The notes beneath the pieces were generated by a model. That model ran no database searches and had not been told where the DNA came from. It was given only the letters and a program-made list of their open reading frames with translations. From Microbispora bryophytorum (GTDB lineage Bacteria > Actinomycetota > Actinomycetes > Streptosporangiales > Streptosporangiaceae), in NCBI RefSeq assembly GCF_006874465.1, contig NZ_VIRL01000001.1, positions 124,001 through 188,000 on the forward strand: a DNA stretch of 64,000 nucleotides, in the 5' to 3' direction. Both the position numbers and the translations under genes were made by a program. Each line of letters opens with the position of its first letter. The first letter of the stretch is position 1. Shown one piece after another: positions 25,882 through 33,987 of the stretch.

Positions 25882-26736
25882 CTAGAGCGGCAGCTCCGTC
25901 TGGCTGTCGGGGCGGCCGACGTACCGGCCGTAGTCGGGGTGGTCGAAGCGGTGCAGCGCGACGATGTTGTCATTCCACGGCGCGGGCACGGCCCGCTTGT
26001 GGCGCAGACCGTTGATCGGGGCGATCTTCAGGGTCTCGTTCGCCTGGTTGAACTCCCCGATGGCCCGCAACTCGCCGACGTAGTCGTTGTGCAGGATCTG
26101 GTCGTCATCGCCGACGGTGTCGTCCAGGTAGCAGAAGACGCGGGGCAGGAAATACTTGTGGTCGCCCGTGAAGATCCTCAGCGCGGCGGCCGTCGAGGAG
26201 TAGAAGTCCACGTCGACGGAGACGAAGCCGATCGGCGCGGGCCGCCTGTCGTCCAGGAACTCCGCCACGGTGTCGGTGATGTTCCCGAGGACCAGGTGTG
26301 CCTCGGGCAGGCGCGCGTGCAGGGCGTCGACGTCCATGCTGAAGTCGCCCTCGCGCCAGATGTAGGGCAGGTCGCGGTAGTCGGTCGGCTTCGGCAGGCC
26401 CTCTCCCGTGTCGAAGCCGTACACGTCGATCCGCACACCGGTGGCGGCGGTGGCCAGCCGTGCCTGGCGGCACATCTCGACCAGCCCCGCGCCGCCCGCG
26501 ACGCCGAACTCGACCACGCTGATGCGGTCGACGCCGAGCCGCCTGGCCAGTTCGGCCGCCTGCTGGACGCCGTAGGCGTAGTGCGGCCGGGGGAACAGGT
26601 CGAGAGCGCAGCGCAGCTCGTACGAGCCGAAGGGCAGGCGGCGCATGACGGCGAGAACCGACCGTCCGGGCTGCATCAGCACCCGGACGAGGCGTATCAC
26701 GTTCCGGTCGAACCCGCTTCGCGGCGAGGACGTCAT
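25882..26736 (-). CDS. class I SAM-dependent methyltransferase-like protein
   Basis: 284 residues from the ATG at 26736. The SAM-binding motif is ISVVEFGVAGGAGLVEM, with a following acidic residue in DVYGFDTGEGLP and a metal-binding-looking FVSVDVDFYSSTAAAL, which resembles the TylF/MacrocinO-methyltransferase group. The position at the end of a minus-strand operon of sugar genes suggests O-methylation of a sugar residue. Identification is at superfamily level only. Confidence 0.65.
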   Translation of the reverse strand: MTSSPRSGFDRNVIRLVRVLMQPGRSVLAVMRRLPFGSYELRCALDLFPRPHYAYGVQQAAELARRLGVDRISVVEFGVAGGAGLVEMCRQARLATAATGVRIDVYGFDTGEGLPKPTDYRDLPYIWREGDFSMDVDALHARLPEAHLVLGNITDTVAEFLDDRRPAPIGFVSVDVDFYSSTAAALRIFTGDHKYFLPRVFCYLDDTVGDDDQILHNDYVGELRAIGEFNQANETLKIAPINGLRHKRAVPAPWNDNIVALHRFDHPDYGRYVGRPDSQTELPL

Positions 26737-26793
26737 AGTGGGTCGGCCTTTCTTCTGATCGCGTGGTTGGATTGCGGCCGCCGTGCCCGTGGG

Positions 26794-27699
26794 TCAACCT
26801 CCCAGGAGGCGGACGGCGAGACCGGTGAGCTTGCGGCCGCGGTGGGCCAGCACCTGGCGCTGGCGGCGCCCGTATATGCGGGCCAGCACGGCCCGGCCCC
26901 GGCGGCGCTGCTCCGGGGTGAGGTCCATGGCGCGCAGCGCCCCGTACATCGCGCGGAACTGAAGCGTGTTGGCGAAGTGCGCGGTCCACACCGGCACGCC
27001 GAGGGCCCGGGCGATGTGCGGCAGCCGCTTCCAGCGCAGGCTGCGGTGGGCCAGCACCTCGGGGACGTGACCCCACGGCCCGGTCAGGGCCAGCACGGTG
27101 GCGTACACCTCGTCCTCACGGATCATCACGGGTCTGCGGATGCCCACCACCGCCGCGCGCCGCATCACGCCGTACAACGGGTCGAGGCGCATGTGCTCGG
27201 TGGTGACCGCGTCCCACAGCTCCTCCAGCCGGTCGACGGGGTCGTCGGAGAGCATCCCCGTGCCCTGGTAGGCCGGCCGGTGGACTGATCCGTCCGGGCT
27301 TGTGTACGCCGTGTCAGAGGTCACCAGGATGAGCCGCTCGTCTGTCAGCAACGGTTCGAGCGACCGGGACACGCAGTGGGGCTCGAGACGGTCGTCGTCG
27401 CCCATCCACCGGAAGAACTCGCCCCGCGCCAGCCGCAGCGCCTCGGTGAAGTTGCCGACGATGCCGATGTTGCGGGGCTGGCGGTGGTAGACGACCCGGG
27501 GATCCTCCCGGGCGAGCCGCCGGCACAGCTCCTCCGTGCCGTCCGTGGACGCGTTGTCCGAGATGACGACCTCAAGCCGTTCGTGGTCCTGGGCGAGGAC
27601 GGACCGCACGGCCTCCTCCAGCCGGTCGGCTCCGTTGCGGACCGGTATGCCGATGGAGACGAGTCTCCGTGAGTCCGCCGACTTCCGTGAATCCGCCAC
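26794..27699 (-). CDS. family 2 glycosyltransferase
   Basis: 301 residues from a GTG at 27699, one base after the flippase stop. GT-A signatures are LVSIGIPVRNGADRLEEAV, LEVVISDNASTDGTEEL, and the metal-binding GEFFRWMGDDDRLEP. It should transfer one sugar of the repeat unit on the cytoplasmic face. It is tightly linked to the flippase gene, and a methyltransferase gene follows after 57 bp. Confidence 0.85.
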   Translation of the reverse strand: MADSRKSADSRRLVSIGIPVRNGADRLEEAVRSVLAQDHERLEVVISDNASTDGTEELCRRLAREDPRVVYHRQPRNIGIVGNFTEALRLARGEFFRWMGDDDRLEPHCVSRSLEPLLTDERLILVTSDTAYTSPDGSVHRPAYQGTGMLSDDPVDRLEELWDAVTTEHMRLDPLYGVMRRAAVVGIRRPVMIREDEVYATVLALTGPWGHVPEVLAHRSLRWKRLPHIARALGVPVWTAHFANTLQFRAMYGALRAMDLTPEQRRRGRAVLARIYGRRQRQVLAHRGRKLTGLAVRLLGG

Positions 27700-27700
27700 C

Positions 27701-29263
27701 TCAGTGCTCCTTCGCCGTCGCCTCGACCGGCACTGGCTGCCGGTGACCGGCGGGCAGCCGCTCCATCATGTGGCCGCCCACCGTTCTCATCTGGTGCAGC
27801 GGCACCACGATCAGCACGTAGACCAGCAGACCTCCGGCACCTCCGACGACGAGCTGGAGGAACTGGCTGCCTCCGGTCAGCGCGGCAAGGCCCATGGTGA
27901 CCGCGAACGACACCGCGGCTCCGGCGAACGGCCGTACCAGCTGGGGCAGGATCGGCCGCAGCCGCACGCCGGTGCGCTGCACGGCGAGCATCGCGAGCGG
28001 AAGGGCCACCAGCAGCGCGGCCGCCGCCTGGCCGACGGCCGCGCCCCGGATGCCGTCGAGGTGCGTGCCCACGATCACCGCGGGGATCAGGGCCACGCCG
28101 TACCCCAGGTTCATCCAGACGGTCGAGCGCGTGGCGCCCTGCCCGTTGAGGATGTCCAGGGCGAAGGAGGTCAGCATGCGCACCACCATCAGCACCGCGA
28201 GGAACCGCAGGACGCCGGCCGCCTGTCCCCACTTCTCGCCGTACAGGAAGTAGATGAGCGGGTGAGCGAGCACCGCCATGGCCACGGCCAGTGGCAGGAT
28301 CGCGGTGATCAGCATCGGCACCGACTTCTGCACGCCGAGCGACAGCGACTGCTCGTCATGCTCGGCGAGACGCGAGAAGCCGGCGATGGACACCGAACGG
28401 ATCGCGGTGCCGATCAGTCCGGGCACCCAGCTCGACACGTTGAAGGCCAGCAGGAAGAAGCCGAGCCAGTCGGGCCCCATGATGGCGCCGACGATGATGT
28501 AGCCGACGTTGAGCAGCACGACTTCCAGAGCGATGCCGGCGGCGGAGGGGATGCCGAACCACAGCAGCCTCCTGGCGACGCCCCTGTCGAATCCCAGACG
28601 CCAGGGCAGCCGGGCGTAGGCGAGCATGAACACGCCGGTGACCACCGCACCGGCCACCTGTCCCCAGGCGAAGCTGTACGGCCCGGCGCCGCCGGCGGCG
28701 AGCGCGATCGCCACCGGGGCGTTCACCAGGAACCCCGCCAGGATCGCCTTGGCGCTCTTGCCCACGTGGAACCTGCGCAGCAGTGTCGCGCTGCGTACCG
28801 CGGTCACGGCCTCGATGAGGATGACCGCGGTGAGGATCCGGACGACCGGGGTGGCCTCCTCGCTGCCCGCGAGGCTGGAGAAGTACGGCGCGCCTACGTA
28901 GAACACGCCGTACAGGGTGACGGCGGAGATCATCGACAGGGTGGTGGCGGTCGGCGCGACGTCCTCCAGTTTGCCCCGCCACTGCACGACCGCCGCCATG
29001 ACACCGATGTCCTTGACGACCATGACGAACTGGGTCGCGGCCAGCGCGACCGCGTAGATGCCGAAGTCCCCCGGGGACAGCAGACGGGCCAGGACGAGGC
29101 CCATGAGGAACGATCCCGCCCGGGTCGCCAGGGTGCCCAGCAGGCTCCAGCCGAGCCCGCGTCCGGCCTTGCGGCCGATGTCACGGAGGTGGGCGGCCTC
29201 GCCGCCGGCCGGCTCGCCCGGCTCCGGCGGCTCCGCTGAGTCCGCGTCCTGGCTGTCTCTCAT
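27701..29263 (-). CDS. Wzx-like oligosaccharide flippase (MOP superfamily)
   Basis: 520 residues from the ATG at 29263 with GGGGAG five bases upstream. Twelve to fourteen helices; the N-terminal pattern GLGWSLLGTLATRAGSFLMGLVLARLLSPGDFGIYAVALA is typical of polysaccharide transporter family proteins (first part LGTLATRAGSFLMG). It would move the lipid-linked repeat unit across the membrane. It sits 16 bp after the Cys-rich duplicated-domain gene and one base before a glycosyltransferase gene, within a single long minus-strand operon. Confidence 0.88.
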   Translation of the reverse strand: MRDSQDADSAEPPEPGEPAGGEAAHLRDIGRKAGRGLGWSLLGTLATRAGSFLMGLVLARLLSPGDFGIYAVALAATQFVMVVKDIGVMAAVVQWRGKLEDVAPTATTLSMISAVTLYGVFYVGAPYFSSLAGSEEATPVVRILTAVILIEAVTAVRSATLLRRFHVGKSAKAILAGFLVNAPVAIALAAGGAGPYSFAWGQVAGAVVTGVFMLAYARLPWRLGFDRGVARRLLWFGIPSAAGIALEVVLLNVGYIIVGAIMGPDWLGFFLLAFNVSSWVPGLIGTAIRSVSIAGFSRLAEHDEQSLSLGVQKSVPMLITAILPLAVAMAVLAHPLIYFLYGEKWGQAAGVLRFLAVLMVVRMLTSFALDILNGQGATRSTVWMNLGYGVALIPAVIVGTHLDGIRGAAVGQAAAALLVALPLAMLAVQRTGVRLRPILPQLVRPFAGAAVSFAVTMGLAALTGGSQFLQLVVGGAGGLLVYVLIVVPLHQMRTVGGHMMERLPAGHRQPVPVEATAKEH

Positions 29264-29279
29264 CGGCACTCCCCGGCTC

Positions 29280-30287
29280 CTAGTTCTCCTCGGTGACCCG
29301 CTCCAGCCAGATCTCCCGCCAGAACGGCACGAACGCCCGTGGGCAGTTGGCCTTGTACACCCCCGCGCAGACGACGCCGTCGAGGACGATGCAGGGATTC
29401 TTCATCTGCAGCATGCGCCCGGTCCTCTCGTCGATGCATCGTTCCACGCGCGCGGCGACCCGGGCCACGCGTCCGCAATATCGGGCCATCTCCTCTTCGA
29501 AACCCATGCCGCGGTTGAGCCGCTTCGTGTCGAGCGTGGCGACGATCGCCTCCCGCGATCTGACCCGCACGAGCTCGCCCGGTTGCAGGTCGCTCAGCTC
29601 GGTCGGGGTCGTGGTGTTCGGGCCTGGCGCCACGAAGCCCCACGCCATGCCGTCCCTGAACCGCAGCCGGCGGGGCAGCCTGCGGCTCGCCGCCTGTAAT
29701 CGGTTGAACAGCCCGAAGAAGACCGTGCGGAGGGTGGCCAGGACGCCGGCGTTGCCCACTCGCACGTCCGTGGCGTACTGGCCGAGGTCCTTGAAGGGCA
29801 GGCGCTCGGGTGCGGCGCGCAGCAACTCGGTCGCCTGGCAGCGGTACCGCACCTCGCCGTCCACTGCCGGTTCCCTGCGGGCGTTGATCTCAAGCAGGGG
29901 AAGGCTGCGTACGGGCTCGGGTGCGGCATCGGGCGCGGGCGCGCCCGGGTCCGCCCGTTTGAGCCAGGCCTCCTTCCAGTACAGCGAGCACGAGGTCTGG
30001 CAGCCGCCGTGGGCCGAGCCGTCGCAACGCGCCCCGGTCAGGTGCACGGCGTCCCGCATCCGCCGCATGCCCGTGCCCGTCACCGTGTCGCACAGCTTGT
30101 GGGCCACCTTGTGCACCGTCATCCGCCGCCCGCAGAACGACAGCATCTCCGGCATGAAGGGCAGGCCGTCGAGCTCGCCCTTCTCGTCGAGTGTGGACAT
30201 GATCTCCTCGACGCTGCGGACCTCCACCTCCTCGCCGACCGTGAGGCCGAGGGCCTCCGGTCGTGCGGAGGCCTCGAACTGCGTCAT
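29280..30287 (-). CDS. unrecognised protein with two copies of a Cys-bearing ~95-residue domain
   Basis: 335 residues from the ATG at 30287 with AGGAG upstream. I do not recognise a named family. The N-terminal part (residues ~15-115) and the C-terminal part (residues ~235-332) are clearly related: EVEVRSVEEIMSTLDEKGEL against LVRVRSREAIVATLDTKRLN, then PFMPEMLSFCGRRMTV against GFEEEMARYCGRVARV, then CQTSCSLYWKEAWLKR against NCPRAFVPFWREIWLER. Cysteines recur at matching places, so a metal or disulfide site is possible. The linker carries further hydrophobic and basic stretches. It sits between a DUF4910 gene and the flippase gene, so a role in repeat-unit assembly or modification is inferred. 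Confidence 0.6.
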   Translation of the reverse strand: MTQFEASARPEALGLTVGEEVEVRSVEEIMSTLDEKGELDGLPFMPEMLSFCGRRMTVHKVAHKLCDTVTGTGMRRMRDAVHLTGARCDGSAHGGCQTSCSLYWKEAWLKRADPGAPAPDAAPEPVRSLPLLEINARREPAVDGEVRYRCQATELLRAAPERLPFKDLGQYATDVRVGNAGVLATLRTVFFGLFNRLQAASRRLPRRLRFRDGMAWGFVAPGPNTTTPTELSDLQPGELVRVRSREAIVATLDTKRLNRGMGFEEEMARYCGRVARVAARVERCIDERTGRMLQMKNPCIVLDGVVCAGVYKANCPRAFVPFWREIWLERVTEEN

Positions 30288-30291
30288 CCGG

Positions 30292-31548
30292 CTACTCCTT
30301 CACGAGTCCCGCGACCAGCAGAGCCTGGGCCGCGTCCGCCACCACGTCGAACGGCAATCCAGATCGTTCCGAGATGTCGAGCAGGCTGTGCGCGCCGTCG
30401 GACTGGTTCAGCACCCACAACATCGCCATCTGCGCCTGTTTCGTGTCGCTGCGCCCGCCGAGGGACTCGTACAGGCCGCGCCTGCCCAGCTGGGGCTCAC
30501 CGTACGGGCTGAGATTCACGTAGGCGCGGTTGCGCTCCAGCATCCCGAAGGCCCGCACGCAGGCGTCCAGCGTGTCCCGCATCGCCTCCTCGGTGACGAA
30601 GTCCGGATCGTCCGCCGAGGTGTGGTACTCCGGATAGCCGGCGTACGGGGTCCTGGTCAGGCAGCCGACCGGCAGGTCGAACCCGGGCGAGCAATACTGC
30701 CGCTCGTCGTAGCCGTAAGGGGAGAAGTCCACCAGCGTGTGCGGGCGGTCCCGCAGGACGTGGGCGAAGACCCGGTCGATCTCGGCCTCCCCCCGCCGGC
30801 TGCGCTTGTAGGTGATCGGTCCGCGGTCTCCCGCGCAGGCGAGCACGATCCCGTGCCTGATCCGGCCGGCCCGGTCCCGGTTGCGCGCCAGCCAGGCGAT
30901 GGAGCCGACGGTGCCCGGCGCGAACAGGAAGCGGTAGGTGTAGCGCCGCTCCTCCTGCGCCAGCAGCCGTGCCAGCCGGGTCGCCACCGCGACGCCCGCC
31001 AGGTTGTCGTTGGCCAGCGATGGGTGGCAGACATGGCACGAGATCAGGACCTCCTCCGCGCTGCGGCCCGGGATCACGTGCTCGCCGTACGTCAGGTGCC
31101 CGTCCGCGAGCGTCGAGTCGATCCGCACCTCGTACGGACCCGGTCCCATCCCCGCCAGCGTGTTCTCGCTGAGGCAGAACCCCCACGTCTCGGCGTAGTA
31201 ACTGGTGCGGTACGGCACCAGGCCGGGCTGTCCGGGAAGCGTGTGCAGGTGGGGGCGGAGCTCCTCCAGGGTCATGGTCGCCGACACCGGCACGCTGTAG
31301 CCGACCACGTGCAGGTTGGAGGCCGCGAAGTCGACGATCCGGGTCCCGGAGGAGTCCTTGATGTAGGCGTCGCGGATGTTCCATTCCTTGGGAATGGTCC
31401 AGTCGAGGACCTGGGTGCCCGTGGGCACCTCGCTGATCTCCAGCGGGATCGACTCGCCGATGATCTCCAGGGTGCGCCGCAGGCCGGATCCGGTGATGCT
31501 GCGGCACAGCGGGTAGAGCCGCCTGACCAGCGCGTGCATCTCGCTCAT
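30292..31548 (-). CDS. DUF4910 aminopeptidase-like protein
   Basis: 418 residues; the ATG at 31548 overlaps the epimerase stop by ATGA. The N-terminal part has LYPLCRSITGSGLRRTLEII and VLDWTIPKEWNIRDAYI. The metal-site-like region is ISCHVCHPSLANDNLAGVAV, followed by GYDERQYCSPGFDLPVGCLTR and YPEYHTSADD. The C-terminal 80 residues look like a winged helix. DUF4910 proteins have a peptidase-like fold and are common in polysaccharide and nucleotide-sugar clusters, where they may act as deacylases or amidohydrolases rather than true peptidases. This function is not proven. Confidence 0.75.
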   Translation of the reverse strand: MSEMHALVRRLYPLCRSITGSGLRRTLEIIGESIPLEISEVPTGTQVLDWTIPKEWNIRDAYIKDSSGTRIVDFAASNLHVVGYSVPVSATMTLEELRPHLHTLPGQPGLVPYRTSYYAETWGFCLSENTLAGMGPGPYEVRIDSTLADGHLTYGEHVIPGRSAEEVLISCHVCHPSLANDNLAGVAVATRLARLLAQEERRYTYRFLFAPGTVGSIAWLARNRDRAGRIRHGIVLACAGDRGPITYKRSRRGEAEIDRVFAHVLRDRPHTLVDFSPYGYDERQYCSPGFDLPVGCLTRTPYAGYPEYHTSADDPDFVTEEAMRDTLDACVRAFGMLERNRAYVNLSPYGEPQLGRRGLYESLGGRSDTKQAQMAMLWVLNQSDGAHSLLDISERSGLPFDVVADAAQALLVAGLVKE

Positions 31549-32564
31549 GGGCGCAGCGAGGAGTCGACGGCGCCGGTCTCCCGCCGGTCGGACAGGCGGG
31601 CGAGCCGGGTGAAGCGGCGCTCGAAGTCCTCCCTGGTCAGTCCGTACTCGCGGTAGGCGTCGGCCAGTTCCACCGCGCCGTCCTTGACCGCCCAGCGGGC
31701 CTCGTACCCGGGGAGGGCGGCCCTGATTCGGGAGAAGTCCACCCGGTAGGAGCGCGGGTCGGCGCCCGCCTCACCGGTGATCACGAGCGTGGCGCCGGGC
31801 ACGGCCTCGACGACCTCGGCCGCGATCTCCGCCACGGTCAGGTTGTTGCGCTCGGTGCCCACGTTGAACGCCTTGGCGTGCACCGCCTCCCTGGGCGCGG
31901 TCAGCGCGGTGGAGAACGCCTCCGCGATGTCGCGGGCGTGGACCAGCGGGCGCCAGGGCGTGCCGTCCGACAGCACGCGCACCTCTCCCGACAGGCACGC
32001 GTGGCCGACCAGGTTGTTGAGCACGATGTCGGCCCGCAACCTCGGCGAGAAGCCGAAGGCCGTCGCGTTGCGCATGAAGACGGGGGTGAAATCGTCGTCC
32101 GCCAGAGCGGCCAGGTCGTCCTCGACCCGGACCTTCGACTCCGCGTAGGGGGTCACCGGCCGGAGCGGCGCCTCCTCGCCCAGCAGGTCGTCGCCGCCCG
32201 ACGCGCCGTACACCGAGCACGTGGACGCGTACAGGAACCGCCGCACTCCGGCGTCCCTGGCGAGCCGGGCCAGCCGCGTGGAGGCGTGGTGGTTGATGTC
32301 GTAGGTCAGCTCGGGGGCCAGCGAGCCGAGTGGGTCGTTGGACAGCGCGGCGAGGTGGACGACGGCGTCGAACCCCGCCAGGTGGTCGGGCCGGACGTCC
32401 CGCAGATCCACCGCGTACGTCTCGGGGTCGGCGGGCGGAGGGCCGAGCACGCAGTCGGCGAACAGCCCCGAGTCGAGGCCGACCACCTCGTGGCCGGCCT
32501 GGGCGAGCACCGGGGCCATGACCGTGCCGAGATAGCCCTGGTGTCCGGTCAGCAGTAGCCGCAT
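31545..32564 (-). CDS. NAD-dependent epimerase/dehydratase (extended SDR)
   Basis: 339 residues from the ATG at 32564, which shares one base with the PIG-L stop (TGATG). The Rossmann motif is MRLLLTGHQGYLGTVM and the active site is YASTCSVYG with PYAESKVRVEDDL (YxxxK). The segment SPRLRADIVLNNLVGHA is typical of NDP-sugar SDRs related to GDP/CDP-sugar reductases. In the cassette with a CTP-type nucleotidyltransferase and a C-methyltransferase it would reduce, epimerise or dehydrate the nucleotide sugar. Confidence 0.85.
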   Translation of the reverse strand: MRLLLTGHQGYLGTVMAPVLAQAGHEVVGLDSGLFADCVLGPPPADPETYAVDLRDVRPDHLAGFDAVVHLAALSNDPLGSLAPELTYDINHHASTRLARLARDAGVRRFLYASTCSVYGASGGDDLLGEEAPLRPVTPYAESKVRVEDDLAALADDDFTPVFMRNATAFGFSPRLRADIVLNNLVGHACLSGEVRVLSDGTPWRPLVHARDIAEAFSTALTAPREAVHAKAFNVGTERNNLTVAEIAAEVVEAVPGATLVITGEAGADPRSYRVDFSRIRAALPGYEARWAVKDGAVELADAYREYGLTREDFERRFTRLARLSDRRETGAVDSSLRP

Positions 32565-33211
32565 CAGTTCTCCAGGTCGAGGGTGAGCTTGTCCACGTGG
32601 AAGGCCTCGGCGTACCGCGCGTGGCACTCGATCCCGCGGATGCGGGCGAGGCCGAGGAATGCCTCCGGGTCGTACCAGGGGCGGTGCCGTTGTGAGGGGT
32701 AGTGGCTCTGCAGCAGGGCGACCTTCTCCTCCGCCACGCCGGGGGTGAGCGGCTGGTAGACCGACGGCCGGCCGAGGTCGCCGTCCCACTTGACGATCTC
32801 GTAGCCCAGAACCAGGTGGTCGCGGAACCCGGTCGGCACCAGTTCGGCGAGACCCCGGTGATCCTGGTGCAGGTCGCCCCGGTGGGGGGCGACGACCAGG
32901 TCGGGGTCGCCCTCCGCGCGCAGTTCCTCGACGGCGTTCTTGGCCTCGTCCCAGTGGGCGGGCAGCCGCCCGTCGGGCAGCTTCAGCACGGTCAGCCGCA
33001 GGTCGGCGCCGGGGCAGAAGGCGGCGAGCGCGGCCCGTTCCTCGTCCTCCCGCGCGGTGCCGCCGCCGGACAGCACCAGGGCGTCCACGCGGACGCCGGG
33101 GTGCGCGGCGCAGAGGGTCAGCAGCGTGCCGCCCGCCCCGATCGCGATGTCGTCGCAGTGCGCCGCGAGTGCCGCGATCCTGCGCACGCGGCCGGGCCGC
33201 AGCCCGATCAC
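32564..33211 (-). CDS. PIG-L family deacetylase
   Basis: 215 residues from a GTG at 33211 overlapping the upstream stop (GTGA). The zinc-binding motif is AALAAHCDDIAIGAGGTL (AHxDD variant with Cys in place of Pro), and the distal histidines are in APHRGDLHQDHRGLAE. The family removes N-acetyl groups from sugars such as GlcNAc-inositol. Here it is sandwiched between nucleotidyltransferase and epimerase genes, so it probably deacetylates an amino sugar intermediate. Confidence 0.85.
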   Translation of the reverse strand: MIGLRPGRVRRIAALAAHCDDIAIGAGGTLLTLCAAHPGVRVDALVLSGGGTAREDEERAALAAFCPGADLRLTVLKLPDGRLPAHWDEAKNAVEELRAEGDPDLVVAPHRGDLHQDHRGLAELVPTGFRDHLVLGYEIVKWDGDLGRPSVYQPLTPGVAEEKVALLQSHYPSQRHRPWYDPEAFLGLARIRGIECHARYAEAFHVDKLTLDLEN

Positions 33212-33987
33212 ACCTGCTCCCACAGCGCCCACGGCCGGTCGTCGCGCTCCCACGCCTGGTCCAGCTCCAGCCGCTGGTTGACGGTGTCGCTCGGCCGCCA
33301 GTAGCCGCGGTGGGGATAGGCGAGCAGGCGCCCGCGCTTGGCCAGCTCCGCGCAGCCGTCGGCCACGAGGTCGCCGTTCACGGGGATGTGGTCGAAGACC
33401 TCCTGGCGGAGCACGAAGAAACCGCCGTTGACCCACAACGGCATGTCGCTGACCGGCGTGATCGAGCCGACCCTGCCGTCCTCGCCCACGTCGACGCAGT
33501 GGAAGGTGTTGGACGGCGGGACCACCATCATCGACGCCCCGGCGTCCGCGGCGCGGAACCGCTCGACGATGTCGGACAGCGGCGCGTCGGTGAGCACATC
33601 CGCGTAGTTCGCCAGAAAGATCTCATCGCCCTCAAGATAGGGGCGTACCCGGCGAAGCCGTTCCCCGATGGGCGCGTCCACCCCGGTGTCCACGAGAGAG
33701 ACCGACCAGTCGGAGATGTCGGTGGACAACAGGTCCACCCGGCCGTTGCGCAGGACGAAATCATTGGACGCCGTTTCCTGGTAGTTCAGGAAAAAACTCT
33801 TGATGTGTTGCGCGCCATATCCGAGACAGAGGATGAAATCCCGATGTCCGAAATGCGCGTAATACCGCATCACATGCCAGAGCAACGGACGGGGGCCCAC
33901 GAGCTGCATCGGCTTGGGAATGTCCCCACCAGGAAGATCGCTGCGCATCCTGGTGCCCCGGCCTCCGCAGAAGAGGACGACTTTCAC
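33208..33987 (-). CDS. glucose-1-phosphate cytidylyltransferase-like nucleotidyltransferase
   Basis: 259 residues from a GTG at 33987 overlapping the preceding stop. The N-terminal signature is VVLFCGGRGTRMRSD, then IPKPMQLVGPRPLLWHVMRYYAHFG (first part IPKPMQLVGPRPLLWH), and FILCLGYGAQHIKSFFLNY, all typical of RfbF-type enzymes that make CDP-glucose. Later motifs are NYADVLTDAPL and WVNGGFFVLRQEVFDHI. It should activate a sugar-1-phosphate with CTP. No CDP-glucose 4,6-dehydratase is in the window. Confidence 0.85.
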   Translation of the reverse strand: MKVVLFCGGRGTRMRSDLPGGDIPKPMQLVGPRPLLWHVMRYYAHFGHRDFILCLGYGAQHIKSFFLNYQETASNDFVLRNGRVDLLSTDISDWSVSLVDTGVDAPIGERLRRVRPYLEGDEIFLANYADVLTDAPLSDIVERFRAADAGASMMVVPPSNTFHCVDVGEDGRVGSITPVSDMPLWVNGGFFVLRQEVFDHIPVNGDLVADGCAELAKRGRLLAYPHRGYWRPSDTVNQRLELDQAWERDDRPWALWEQV

